Shown here: piece by piece, positions 7,912-16,866 of the stretch
How the letters are laid out: each line of letters opens with the position of its first letter
How positions within the stretch are numbered: position 1 is the stretch's first letter
Source of the DNA: Bradyrhizobium diazoefficiens USDA 110
Lineage (GTDB): Bacteria > Pseudomonadota > Alphaproteobacteria > Rhizobiales > Xanthobacteraceae
NCBI RefSeq assembly: GCF_000011365.1
Contig: NC_004463.1
Span: 8,294,001 to 8,358,000 of the forward strand
Length of the DNA stretch: 64,000 nucleotides
Direction: 5' to 3'
The notes under the pieces: model-generated
What the model saw: the letters and a program-made list of their open reading frames with translations, nothing else
Told to the model about the DNA's origin: nothing
Database searches by the model: none
Program-made: the position numbers and the translations under genes

Positions 7912-8511
7912 ATGACCAAAGTTCTCGTCCTCTATTATTCCGCCTATGGCCACATCGAAGCGATGGCCAACGCCGTTGCCGAAGGCGCGCGCGAGGCCGG
8001 CGTCACCGTCGACATCAAGCGCGTGCCCGAGCTGGTTCCGGCCGAGGTCGCCAAGGCCTCGTACTACAAGGTCGACCAAGCCGCTCCGATCGCCAAGATC
8101 GAGGACCTCACCAATTACGACGCGATCATCGTCGGTACCGGCACGCGCTTCGGCCGGATGGGCTCGCAGATGGCGAACTTCCTCGACCAGGCCGGCGGGC
8201 TCTGGGCCAAGGGCGCGCTGCATGGCAAGGTCGGCGGCGCCTTCACGTCCAGCGCGACCCAGCATGGCGGCCAGGAGACGACGCTGTTCTCGATCATCAC
8301 CAACCTCCTGCATTTCGGCATGGTCGTGGTCGGCATGAACTACGGCTTTGCCGGCCAGATGAAGCTCGACGAGGTCACCGGCGGCGCGCCCTACGGCGCC
8401 ACCACGATCACCGGCGGTGACGGCAGCCGCCAGCCCAGCGCCAACGAGCTCGCCGGCGCGCGCTATCAGGGCCGCCAGATCGCGGAGACCGCCAGGAAAC
8501 TCCATGGCTGA
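7912..8511 (+). CDS. wrbA: NAD(P)H:quinone oxidoreductase, WrbA type
   Basis: A 199-residue flavodoxin-fold protein of the WrbA family, which reduces quinones by two electrons with NAD(P)H and FMN and so avoids semiquinone radicals. Visible marks are the phosphate loop [12 protein letters not shown] near the N-terminus, [13 protein letters not shown] in the middle, the [14 protein letters not shown] segment around the flavin and GGSRGASxxG-like [14 protein letters not shown]. The ATG at 7912 follows CGGAGACC. It is third in the gene order SDR, pirin, WrbA, separated by a repeat, so it may also have its own promoter. Confidence 0.93.
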   Translation: MTKVLVLYYSAYGHIEAMANAVAEGAREAGVTVDIKRVPELVPAEVAKASYYKVDQAAPIAKIEDLTNYDAIIVGTGTRFGRMGSQMANFLDQAGGLWAKGALHGKVGGAFTSSATQHGGQETTLFSIITNLLHFGMVVVGMNYGFAGQMKLDEVTGGAPYGATTITGGDGSRQPSANELAGARYQGRQIAETARKLHG

Positions 8512-8583
8512 GCGGCACGGCTGAGCTCCACGGTTAAGCTGCGCGGTCAAGCTTGACGATCGACCGCATGGCTGATGCGACAC

Positions 8584-8613
8584 GGGCGGCATTCTCTTTC
8601 GGGAATGCCGCCC
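8584..8613. terminator. Strong stem-loop between convergent genes
   Basis: A perfect 11-bp stem, GGGCGGCATTC (8584-8594) pairing with GAATGCCGCCC (8603-8613) around an 8-base loop, lies in the 290-bp gap between the converging wrbA and the isoaspartyl methyltransferase-like gene. There is no T run on either side, so factor-independent termination is uncertain. Nothing else was recognised in 8512-8801. Confidence 0.4.
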
Positions 8614-8801
8614 CATCTACGTATTCAGGGATATTTGACCAGAAGCGATACGAATGGCTTTCGAACTGTTGTTGATTGCGCAGATGATCCGCAGGCCCGC
8701 CCAGGCGCTTGCGCGGCGCTGGTATTGCCGCAGCCTGTTCCGCGCCTCGCGCGGCCGGCTTCACTGTGCAGGTTGCACGGGATCGTGAGACGGCAATCCC
8801 C

Positions 8802-9686
8802 CTAGGCCTGCGTGATGTCGGCGCGAGGCTGAACTGACGCCGTCGGCGTGGGCGCCGGCGCCGTCGACAGCCACCAACCCTCACCGGCGAACCAGCACGT
8901 CTCGTCGGGAGCGCCTTTCCTCCGCAACGACTGCACGCTCTCCCATCCTCTCGCGAACGCCTCAGCCAATCGCCGACCGGCCTCCGCATCCTGCAATCCT
9001 GCGCAGCCGATGAACTGGGCCCGGCTGAGAAATTTCGCCGGCCAGATCGCGTCGTCGTCAGGACGCGTGATCATCAACATACCGCCGTGCATGCCTTCCG
9101 GCGCCAACGGAAACACCAGCCGCCCGCCGGGCCGTAGCGCCTCGAGCCACTCCGTGGCCGGCTGCGCCGCGCCGGCGCAGACATAGATCACATCCGCAGC
9201 CGGCAGATCGGACGCGATGCCCGAACGGTCGTGCACATCCGCATGGGCGATATCCCTGAGATTTTCGCGCGCCAGTCCTGCCAGACGCTGGTCGATCTCG
9301 TAGGCATGGACGCGGCCGCCGGGTCCGACGAGATGCGCGAGGATCGCGGTGTAGTAGCCGCTACCCGCACCGATCTGGATCACAGTCTCGCCTTCCTTCA
9401 CGGCGCAGCCGCTGAGCCAATGGGCGTGCGCACCGGGCATTCCGATATTGAGGCCACGCGCGCTGTCGAGCGCCAGCAGCGTGTTCTGATAGATGAACGC
9501 GGGATCATCATCGGGCGTCACGACATAGGGATGACCGCCGAGACAGATCGACCACGGCCCGGGCCCGACGAAAGGCTCGCGCCTGACGGTCCGAAAGGCC
9601 TCCTCGATACGGGGATCCGCGGCTCTCGCCGCGGCGCAGATCAACTGCGCATAGAATGCGCGATATTTTGCCGAACGATCTTCCAT
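8802..9686 (-). CDS. Protein-L-isoaspartate O-methyltransferase-like protein
   Basis: A 294-residue protein with a class I SAM-binding core: motif I is VIQIGAGSGYYTAIL (103-116), followed by VHAYEIDQRLA as motif post-I and a proline/glycine-rich LRPGGRLVFPL strand. The fold and order match L-isoaspartyl methyltransferases, which repair damaged proteins using SAM. However, the segment that usually reads SQPxxVA before motif I is replaced by a longer stretch ending GMPGAHAHWLSG, and the protein is longer than the usual 210-220 residues, so the substrate may be different. The ATG at 9686 has a good ribosome site (ACGGAGGCGAC). It is a single gene. Confidence 0.75.
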   Translation of the reverse strand: MEDRSAKYRAFYAQLICAAARAADPRIEEAFRTVRREPFVGPGPWSICLGGHPYVVTPDDDPAFIYQNTLLALDSARGLNIGMPGAHAHWLSGCAVKEGETVIQIGAGSGYYTAILAHLVGPGGRVHAYEIDQRLAGLARENLRDIAHADVHDRSGIASDLPAADVIYVCAGAAQPATEWLEALRPGGRLVFPLAPEGMHGGMLMITRPDDDAIWPAKFLSRAQFIGCAGLQDAEAGRRLAEAFARGWESVQSLRRKGAPDETCWFAGEGWWLSTAPAPTPTASVQPRADITQA

Positions 9687-9766
9687 GTCGCCTCCGTGAA
9701 ACGGAGACGACGATAACACAACGATTGCGATATTCGAGCGACATCTGCAATCGGGGGGCGCGTGCT

Positions 9767-10511
9767 CTAGCGCGTTCCCTTGCCCATCGCCCGCGACGCG
9801 ACAGCGGCCAGCCTGGGATGGCGGCGCAGGCCCTGCGCGGCATGGTCGCGCCATGCGTAAGGAGCGCCGCGCCAGGACAGCGCGACGCTGGCGTCGGTCA
9901 GCGCGACCTTCTCGGCGCCGAAGCGGCGCTTGTAGTCCTGGTTGCCGATGCTGAGATCGAAACGGCGCACGCCCTCCGCATGCAGCGCCGCCATGGTGCG
10001 CTCGGTGACGAGCAGCCCCGGCGAGCAGCTCGACCATGAACCGCCGGCGTGGCTGATCCGCAGCAGGAAATAGGTCGCGCCATGCCTGACGCCGAACGTG
10101 GTGGCAACGACGCCCTCGTCGCACACCAGCGCCGAGATGACGACATAACCATCCGCAACACCCTGGCGCGCGACGTCGCGATAGAATCGGGCATGCGTGT
10201 CGTCGTTGAGCACGAACCGCGAGCCGAGCTTGCGCATGCGCGCTTGCTGCTGCGCGTCCATCACGTCCAGCAGCTCAAGCGCGCGCGCGACATCCGTGGC
10301 GATCTCGAACCGCGCGCCGGCATGACGGCTGAACACGCGCCAGCAGCGCGGCATCTGCATGCGCGCCGAGCCAGTATCCATGCTGGAACGCGGTGCGATG
10401 CCCGCCATTCAGGCGCAATGCGGCCTGCCGCCAGTCACGCACGAAATCGACCGCGATTCCCGACGTGCTGGACACCCGATCATCTGGTTGCTCGACGCTG
10501 AGAAACGCCAT
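9767..10511 (-). pseudogene. Broken CelD/FemAB-like GNAT acetyltransferase
   Basis: Two frames carry the ends of one GNAT-like protein. The N-terminal piece starts at ATG 10511 (MAFLSVEQPDDR, then WRQAALRLNGGHRTAFQHGYWLGA) and loses sense near 10345. The C-terminal piece is in another frame from about 10340 to 9767 (RFEIATDVARALELLDVM, YVVISALVCDEGVVATTFG, FDLSIGNQDYKRRFGAEKV), which matches the C-terminal half of CelD-type acetyltransferases found in polysaccharide loci. Proteins of this family are usually about 350-400 residues. Here the central segment between the two pieces appears to be missing as well as the frame being shifted, so the gene is most likely dead. It sits at the edge of the exopolysaccharide cluster. 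Confidence 0.6.
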
Positions 10512-10605
10512 CCGCGGGTCATACAGTGACTGAATGTTTCCAGATAGATTATGTTTTGCCGCAGTCCACAAGTGACGTCGCCGCATATCGTTAAGCGGAT
10601 GCCAC

Positions 10606-11985
10606 TTACGGCCGTTCCGGCTGCGACAAGCTGTCAGCGCGCGGCTCCGTTTGCTCGACGCACTGGAACCTGGCCAGGAAATGCAGACCGGCCGCGGCAA
10701 GCGCGAACATGAACCAGATCGGATTCTGCCGTTCGAGCAGGAAGGTCTCGGTGGTCCCGTAGTACAGGCCGAACAGCCACACGGTCAGGAACAGTTTGAC
10801 CAGCGCAGCGCTGCGGTTGTGCGCCTGGGCCGACTGGAAATTACGGAGCGGCGCGAGCACGAAGACGAGGACGACGAGCAGCAAGCCCGGCAGGCCGATG
10901 GTGACCGCGAGGTCGAGATAGCTGTTGTGGCTGTGCGCGGCGGACGTCGCCCATTCGGCGCCCTGAGCGGTCTGCCGCGCCGTCACGTCGTCCCAGAAGG
11001 CCGCATAGCCGTGGCCGATGATCGGCTTTTCGGCGACGGCCGCGAGCGCGAACTCCCAGATGTCGGAACGGCCGGTGAAGGTGGGATCGAGAGGAAGCAG
11101 CCGCGTCATGGCGCCGAGCGACGGGCTCACGACGCTGCCGACCGTCAGCAGGTTCATCACGATCAGCGGGACGAAACACATGAGCCGCTTCAGCCACGGG
11201 CTTGGCGTGGCACAGACCAGCGACGCGAGGGCGTAGATCGCAAGGCACAGCACCGACGACGTCTTGCCGCCGGTGAAGATCAGGAAGATGCCCGCCAGCG
11301 CGGCGATCGCCGGTCCCATCACGAACGACCCGACGCTGCAGAGGTAAATGCCGACATAGACCAGGATGGTCATCACGGGAGATGCGACGTTCTTGTGGCC
11401 GAAACTGCCGCGCCAATCGCCGGCAAGCTGCGGCTCGGTGACGTCGAGCGCGGTGTGGATGGAATATTGCGGCGCGAGGAAGACGCCGAGATAGCACAGC
11501 ACCAGCAGCACGAGCGCGGCAGCGCCGAGGCACAGGTTGAAGCTGCGCTGCGTCGGCGGCAGCAATGGCAACAGAACGGCGAGCGACGTCACGCTGGCCG
11601 CGAGCACGAAGCGCTGCATCGAAACGCCGCGGCTCTCTGAGAAGACGATGTTGATCAGCAGCCAGCCGACGAGGCAGAGATGCAGCGGGGTCACCAGGCT
11701 CTTCAGCGCGGGCGCATCCGTGGCGGCGACGAGCAACACGGCGATTGCAGCCAGGAGGCCGAAGGAGATGTAGGTGAGCGCCATTCGCCCGCCGACGACG
11801 GTGGTGACGTCGGGATTGCGCAAATCGGGAAACGGATCGAGCGTCACCAGCACGAGGAGCAGGGCCGCAACCGCGACGAGGCAGCGCGCCGCCAGCGCGG
11901 CATTCAGACCGGCAAGCCCATCGCACAGGACGTGGCCGAACGATCGGGCCTCGACGTCGGTCATGTCAGCGGCACTGCGATCCAT
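10606..11985 (-). CDS. O-antigen ligase/ExoQ-like polysaccharide polymerase
   Basis: A 459-residue inner membrane protein with about ten to twelve hydrophobic segments spread along its length and the Wzy_C region: GDWRGSFGHKN in the large periplasmic loop, then FTGRSDIWEFALAAVAEKPIIGHGY and SAAHSHNSYLDLAVTIGLPG. These are the hallmarks of Wzy/ExoQ proteins, which join polysaccharide repeat units on undecaprenyl diphosphate. Neighbouring glycosyltransferases and the ExoP-like protein support a polymerase role rather than lipid A ligase. The start at 11985 is the first ATG; a second ATG seven codons later (11964) is equally possible since neither has a clear ribosome site. Confidence 0.85.
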   Translation of the reverse strand: MDRSAADMTDVEARSFGHVLCDGLAGLNAALAARCLVAVAALLLVLVTLDPFPDLRNPDVTTVVGGRMALTYISFGLLAAIAVLLVAATDAPALKSLVTPLHLCLVGWLLINIVFSESRGVSMQRFVLAASVTSLAVLLPLLPPTQRSFNLCLGAAALVLLVLCYLGVFLAPQYSIHTALDVTEPQLAGDWRGSFGHKNVASPVMTILVYVGIYLCSVGSFVMGPAIAALAGIFLIFTGGKTSSVLCLAIYALASLVCATPSPWLKRLMCFVPLIVMNLLTVGSVVSPSLGAMTRLLPLDPTFTGRSDIWEFALAAVAEKPIIGHGYAAFWDDVTARQTAQGAEWATSAAHSHNSYLDLAVTIGLPGLLLVVLVFVLAPLRNFQSAQAHNRSAALVKLFLTVWLFGLYYGTTETFLLERQNPIWFMFALAAAGLHFLARFQCVEQTEPRADSLSQPERP

Positions 11986-12030
11986 GGCTCAAGGCCGGCC
12001 TGGTGAACCCGGGGAAGCAAGCGACAAGTC

Positions 12031-13137
12031 TTAGCTCGTCCTCGTTAACCATCCGTCAACCAGCAGGCCGGACGCGTCGGACGCCTTCTGCCGCCGCGCC
12101 ACGCTTCGCGCGATCTCGTAATATTGCAGCGCTCGCTGTTCCAGCGTGAGATTGTCGAGCACGAAGCCGCGCGGATCGAACGCATCAGCGGCGCAGCCGG
12201 CCCAGAAATCGTCCCAGCCTGCCTCGAACCCGGCGGAGTCGACGAACCTCGTGCCGCAACGGTGATCCCAGTACGGCACCGACGACACCGGTTCGAACTT
12301 CACGCGATGCGGATAATAGTCGGGGTCCCGCCACGGGCCGCCAGGGTCCCAGGCGAACACCGGCACGCCGCAGGCCAGCGCCTGCTGATAGGCGATGCCC
12401 TGGCTTTCGTTCTGGCACAGGAAGATCATCGCGCGCGAGCGCGCAAGCGCGGCCTGATAGTCCTCCTCCTTGTAGCTGCCATAGCGCAGCTCGGTGAACG
12501 AGCGCCCCTCCTTGAGCAGCCGGGCGCGGACAGGCTCGATCAACTCCGGCGCATAGCGCTCGCGGTCCCAGTGGACCTTGTCGTAGATCAGCACGTCGAC
12601 GGTCTTCTGCGAGGCGCGCGACGGCGCCCAGAGATCCGTGTCGATGCCGACGGGCCAGGCCTCCGTGTCGGGCCAGTACGGCCGGTACATGTCGGCGTAC
12701 CACTGGCCGGGCACCACGACCTTCTTCACCGGCAGGCGCTTGAACAGGTCGGGATCGTCGAGCGGATGATTGTGGGCGGCGACGCCGAGCAGGATCGGAT
12801 TCTTCCACGCGAACTTGTCGAGCAGGAAGGTGCGACCGATGATGCAGGCGACTTCCTCGGGATGCTGCGCGACGTAGCCGTAGTCGTTGACGCGGTAGCG
12901 GATGCCGAGCCGATCGAGCCCCGCGCAGAGATTTAGGAACACGCGAAGCTGCCCGCTCATGCGCGGCTCGCCGAGCAGCATGCGGCGCGCCATGCGCCGC
13001 AGATGCCGGTCGCCGGGAAACCAGCGGTCGTCCTTGTCCTCGTAGAAAAGGTTGAGGACCATGTCGTCGGGATCGTAGTCGAATGTCTTTGCGGGCACTG
13101 GAATCCATCCGCGGCAGCCGAGTGCGCATTCTCGCAT
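12031..13137 (-). CDS. Glycosyltransferase (GT1/GT4-like)
   Basis: A cytosolic GT-B type protein of about 368 residues. The C-terminal half has the donor-binding pattern (MIFLCQNESQGIAYQQALACGVPVFAWDPGG), where ESQG...ACGxP corresponds to the E-x7-E region of GT4 enzymes. The middle contains VVPGQWYADMYRPYWPD and GIDTDLWAP, typical of retaining glycosyltransferases. It presumably adds a sugar during assembly of the exopolysaccharide repeat. The start is uncertain: the frame extends to a TTG at 13185, and another ATG is at 13062; none has a convincing ribosome site and I chose 13137. It ends 45 bases before the polymerase gene, on the same strand. Confidence 0.75.
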   Translation of the reverse strand: MRECALGCRGWIPVPAKTFDYDPDDMVLNLFYEDKDDRWFPGDRHLRRMARRMLLGEPRMSGQLRVFLNLCAGLDRLGIRYRVNDYGYVAQHPEEVACIIGRTFLLDKFAWKNPILLGVAAHNHPLDDPDLFKRLPVKKVVVPGQWYADMYRPYWPDTEAWPVGIDTDLWAPSRASQKTVDVLIYDKVHWDRERYAPELIEPVRARLLKEGRSFTELRYGSYKEEDYQAALARSRAMIFLCQNESQGIAYQQALACGVPVFAWDPGGPWRDPDYYPHRVKFEPVSSVPYWDHRCGTRFVDSAGFEAGWDDFWAGCAADAFDPRGFVLDNLTLEQRALQYYEIARSVARRQKASDASGLLVDGWLTRTS

Positions 13138-13337
13138 GGGACCGGCTGTCGCACTCTTCCAAGTTTGCGACAGGCTTAATGCCAACGGCTTAACGTTATT
13201 CTGCGAATCCGGCGTCGCGCAGGCCTTCCGAGAAACGATTTGGCCGTAATGCGGGTATCATCCGCAGCGGCCAAGGTTGCCATCGATCGCATCTGCAGAT
13301 GCGCCCTGGTTAACGAATCCTTAAAGCGAGCCGCAGC

Positions 13338-14324
13338 TTGATCACCGCCGAAGACGTTCTCGATTTACCGGTCAGCGCACGCGTGGCGACGCAAGCGCGC
13401 CTCCCGCTGCCGGTGGGCTCGACCACGTCGGTGTCCGTCGTCATTCCCGCCAAGAACGTTGCGGCCTATGTCGGCGAAACCCTCGCCAGCGCGCTGGCGC
13501 AAGGCGAGGTGACCGAGGTGATTGTCGTGGACGACGGTTCGACCGACAACACCATCGCGATCGTCCGCGCCATTCGCGACCCGCGGCTGCGCCTGATGAC
13601 CAACGATTCCGCCGGCGTATCGGCCGCGCGCAATCTCGGCGCGCGACATGCCAGCGGCGAGTGGCTCCTCTTCCTCGATGCCGACGACCGCCTGCGCCCC
13701 GGCGCGGTCGCGGCACTGCTGGCCGCAGCGCGCGGCGCTCCGCGCGCCGTCCTCGTCTACGGCGACTACAACACGATCGACAGCGAGGGACGGCAGGTCG
13801 GCCGGCGCGACCTCTTGAAAGGACGCCGCAAGCCCTCCGGCGACGTGCTGACGCGGCTCGCGGCCAGCAATTTCATCGTCAATGGCGGCATCGCGCTCGC
13901 GCGTGCGGAGGCCTTCCGCGCCATAGGCGGCTTCGACACCTCCCTCAGATATTGCGAGGACTGGCACTGCTGGTGCCGCCTTGCTGCGATCGGCGAGTTC
14001 GAGTTCGCACCAAAGCTTCTGCTCGACTATCGCCTGCACACGGCCAACACCATGAACGCGGCTGTGCGGACACCGCAGGATTTCTTCCCGGCGATCGCGC
14101 GGGTCTTCGACGACGGACTGATCCTGGCGAGATTGCCCGAGGGCACGGCAGCCCGGCTGCGGCAGGCGGCCGAGATTCATCTCGTCACCTATTCGGCGAT
14201 GCAGGCGGTCCGCTTCGGCAGATATCGCCAGGCCTTCACCTATCTCGGGATGGTCGGCCGCCGCTCGCTCAAATCGCTGCCGCGCTCCGCGCTCAGGGTC
14301 GCCCTCGCCTGCTTTGGCATTTAG
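13338..14324 (+). CDS. Family 2 glycosyltransferase
   Basis: A 328-residue GT-A fold enzyme. SVVIPAKNVAAYVGETLASAL opens the domain, VIVVDDGSTDNT supplies the UDP-binding acid pair, and GEWLLFLDADDRLRPGA holds the DxD-like motif; FIVNGGIALARAEAFRAIGGFD and the ED of RYCEDWHCW follow, as in the GT2 family. It has no membrane domain. The start is a TTG at 13338 with only a weak AAAGCGAG upstream; the next in-frame ATG would cut into the domain. It is divergent from the GT1/GT4-like gene across a 200-bp gap that probably holds both promoters. Likely function is one transfer step in exopolysaccharide repeat synthesis. Confidence 0.88.
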   Translation: MITAEDVLDLPVSARVATQARLPLPVGSTTSVSVVIPAKNVAAYVGETLASALAQGEVTEVIVVDDGSTDNTIAIVRAIRDPRLRLMTNDSAGVSAARNLGARHASGEWLLFLDADDRLRPGAVAALLAAARGAPRAVLVYGDYNTIDSEGRQVGRRDLLKGRRKPSGDVLTRLAASNFIVNGGIALARAEAFRAIGGFDTSLRYCEDWHCWCRLAAIGEFEFAPKLLLDYRLHTANTMNAAVRTPQDFFPAIARVFDDGLILARLPEGTAARLRQAAEIHLVTYSAMQAVRFGRYRQAFTYLGMVGRRSLKSLPRSALRVALACFGI

Positions 14325-14339
14325 TCCGCCGCCACGGCG

Positions 14340-15368
14340 TCAGGACACGATCTTCGAGGCCTCATAGGGCTTCGGCTCGATGCCGAGCGCTGCCAGCAAG
14401 GAGCCGAGCGCGACCATCACGGGATGCATCGCGACGACGGCTTTCGACGTCGCCAGCAGGCGGGCCGCGCGTAGTAAAGACAGCGGCAGCCGGCCGAGCA
14501 TCTGCGCAAACACCCGCACCCGCGCCGCTGCGCCCTGCGCAGCCTTGTGCTGCACACGGTAGTTGATCGCGCCGATACGCAGACCGCGCTTTGCGATCCA
14601 GCCGAGGCTGGTGCGGCTTTGTGGCACGGTCTCGGTGATGACCGCCTCTGTCGTCCAGTGGAACGTCATGCCGGCATCGCGGCAACGCACGAAGAAGTCG
14701 CAGTCGCCGCCGCCGAGGAAGTTGAAGCGCAGATCGAAAGCCGGACTGCCGAGCCGGTCGAACGCCGCACGCGTGATCAGACAATTGCCGCAGCCATAGA
14801 TCAGCGGCACCGCGCCGCTGTAGTCGTAGGCTGGGCGGAAGGCGGGATGACGCGAAAGCCAGGGCTGGCTGTCGTCGTCGAAGTCAGGCAGCACCGGCCC
14901 GCCGACCACGTCGGCGCCGGTCGCCTCTGCGGTGCGAACCATCAGCTCGAGCCAGTCGGGCGAGGCGATCTCGTCGTCGTCGATCATCAGGAAGCGGGTC
15001 GCTGCGGGAAACAGCGCCTGTGCCGTCTCGAACGCAGCGTTGATCGCCTGACAGTTACCCTGCCGCTGCTCGACAAGGCAGATGCCCTGGAGCCGGCCGT
15101 CGGCGAGATACTCCGCGGCAACCGGCGCGCTCTCGCGCCGCGCGGCATCGTTCTCCACCATGACGACGGCGAAGGAACGCGGGGTTCGCTGGCTCGCGAG
15201 CGATTCCAGCGTCAGCCGCAGATGCTGCGGGCGGCGGAAGCAGGGAATGCAGACGACAATGCCGACCGACAGGTCGATGACGCGAGAGCTCGCCGCGATC
15301 TCCCGGTTGGGATCGCGCACGGCATCCGAGAGCCGGCTGGCGGACAGGTCTGTCGGGATCAGCGTCAT
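14340..15368 (-). CDS. Family 2 glycosyltransferase
   Basis: A 342-residue GT-A enzyme with GIVVCIPCFRRPQHLRLTLESL at the N-terminal strand, FLMIDDDEIASPDWLE as the acidic metal/nucleotide motif and GGGDCDFFVRCRDAGM as the acceptor-side ED-like region. The C-terminal third contains a weakly hydrophobic helix (PVMVALGSLLAALG) that could associate with the membrane. It converges with the other GT2 gene, stops 15 bases apart. Its predicted role is sugar transfer in polysaccharide assembly; donor and acceptor are not known. The ATG at 15368 is the first in frame, followed by the conserved domain from about residue 34. Confidence 0.87.
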   Translation of the reverse strand: MTLIPTDLSASRLSDAVRDPNREIAASSRVIDLSVGIVVCIPCFRRPQHLRLTLESLASQRTPRSFAVVMVENDAARRESAPVAAEYLADGRLQGICLVEQRQGNCQAINAAFETAQALFPAATRFLMIDDDEIASPDWLELMVRTAEATGADVVGGPVLPDFDDDSQPWLSRHPAFRPAYDYSGAVPLIYGCGNCLITRAAFDRLGSPAFDLRFNFLGGGDCDFFVRCRDAGMTFHWTTEAVITETVPQSRTSLGWIAKRGLRIGAINYRVQHKAAQGAAARVRVFAQMLGRLPLSLLRAARLLATSKAVVAMHPVMVALGSLLAALGIEPKPYEASKIVS

Positions 15369-15774
15369 GGCGTTCTAGATGCCCGAGATATGTTGAAAAA
15401 GCCCTGCGTCAATCGCATGAGCCGGTGACGTCCCGCGAGGACACAGTGCCATGGGACAGATGCGTACCAAAGTGAACGGCCGGACCGAGGCGCGAAACGG
15501 CACCATTCCGCGGATCTCTCGACAATGCAGACCTGCCGCCATGCGCTTAACCGCTTTCGCGTGTTTTCCCTGCCAATCCATGCGCGCGTGGTACTGCAAG
15601 TCGCAGTCCATCGGCCGCGGACGGCGCGACAGGGACAATGCTGTAGTTAACGGCCATGCGCATTAACCCGACCGTAAGCACCGCGACCGGTGAAGCATCG
15701 CGGCACCAGATTTGCTCTTCGGGCATGCGAGACTTTTCCTGTAAATTTGAGTCGAACAAGCGCGGTCAGAAAAT
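15369..15774. other. Intergenic region without a recognised gene
   Basis: A 406-bp divergent gap between a GT2 gene and the methyltransferase gene. It must contain promoters for both, and base composition drops in the last 120 bases, but I could not fix a convincing -35/-10 pair, repeat or small gene. Confidence 0.5.
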
Positions 15775-16575
15775 ATGAACAAGCCAGCCACGATCGATTT
15801 CGCGACAGCTACGGCGATCCAGATCCCCGCGGCCACCGCGCAAGCCGAGGCGCTGCACGATCTGGTCCCCGGCGAAGCCCGCGACAGCCTGCTCGCCGTC
15901 CACGACGTACTGCGCCGCGAACTGCCGCAGGGCCGGCTCGCCATCTATGAAGCCGGCGGCGGCTCGTGCAGCGTTCTGCCGCCGGAATTGCTGAGCCGCA
16001 GCCAGGTCACCGTCGTCGACATCGACGAGGACCAGGTCCGCAACAACACCTATGCGGACGAAGCCATCCGCGGCGACGTGCAGACCTACCGCTTCGGCGG
16101 CGAGACCTTCGATCTCGTGATCTGCTACAACGTGATCGAGCATCTGCCCAACGTCGACGCTGCGCTCCTGAATTTTCGCGACGCACTCAAGCGCGGCGGG
16201 ATGATCCTGATCGGCGCGCCCAATCCGCGCTCGCTGTCCGGCGTCGTCACCAAGTACTCGCCGCACTGGTTCCACGTCTGGTTCTACCGACACATCCGCG
16301 GCATTAGGGATGCCGGCCTGCCCGGCGAACCACCGTTCCCGACCTTCTTTCATCCGCTGGTGACGTTGCCGCGGCTCGAAGCGTTTGCGGCCGCCAATGG
16401 CCTCGATATGACCTATCGCCGTGAGGTCGAGAGTCCGCGCTATCCCGAGATGCGCCGGCGCAAGCCGCTGTTCGCAGCTCTGGTCGATGCCGGCGCCGCA
16501 ATGCTGAACGCCGTGCTCCCGCGCGGCACCGACGTTCGCCGCGGCGATTATCACGTCATCCTGCGGAAGAGCTGA
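15775..16575 (+). CDS. Class I SAM-dependent methyltransferase
   Basis: A 266-residue soluble protein with a Methyltransf_11/23 core. Motif I is the slightly unusual YEAGGGSCSVLP (about residues 60-71), motif post-I is VTVVDIDEDQV, and FDLVICYNVIEHLPNVDAAL is the typical motif II/IEHL region, followed by LKRGGMILIGAPNP. The HWFHVWFYRHIRG segment after the core is seen in methyltransferases of sugar or polysaccharide clusters. It may methylate a sugar of the exopolysaccharide; this is inferred from position. Start at ATG 15775; no strong ribosome site. The 291-bp gap to the ExoP-like gene (16576-16866) shows no other gene. Confidence 0.82.
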   Translation: MNKPATIDFATATAIQIPAATAQAEALHDLVPGEARDSLLAVHDVLRRELPQGRLAIYEAGGGSCSVLPPELLSRSQVTVVDIDEDQVRNNTYADEAIRGDVQTYRFGGETFDLVICYNVIEHLPNVDAALLNFRDALKRGGMILIGAPNPRSLSGVVTKYSPHWFHVWFYRHIRGIRDAGLPGEPPFPTFFHPLVTLPRLEAFAAANGLDMTYRREVESPRYPEMRRRKPLFAALVDAGAAMLNAVLPRGTDVRRGDYHVILRKS

Positions 16576-16866
16576 CAATCATGGCACGCGCGCGGTCCAT
16601 CGCAGGACGAGCGAAGCCTGGCGGCCTTGCTGCGCGCGGTAACGAACCGTTAATCCCTTGGGGACCCCGGCATCGCGAGTGTCACAGTGACGCGCCGAGG
16701 CGCGGCGTGCGCTTAAACGCTTTGTTTGCCATTTCGGTGAATAGTCCCTCAATGAGTATGGTTAATTTTCCCTGTTGCGTTGATTGGGCACCTATATCCC
16801 GGGTGCGTGGCGTAAAGCGAAGAGTAACCCCTCAGCCCGCGGTCGTTGGAATGAAAGCTGGGGACT

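Noticed and set aside
12031..13185. TTG start at 13185 for the GT1/GT4-like glycosyltransferase
   Set aside because: No ribosome site and the extra residues look unlike the family; an ATG at 13137 is preferred though not proved.
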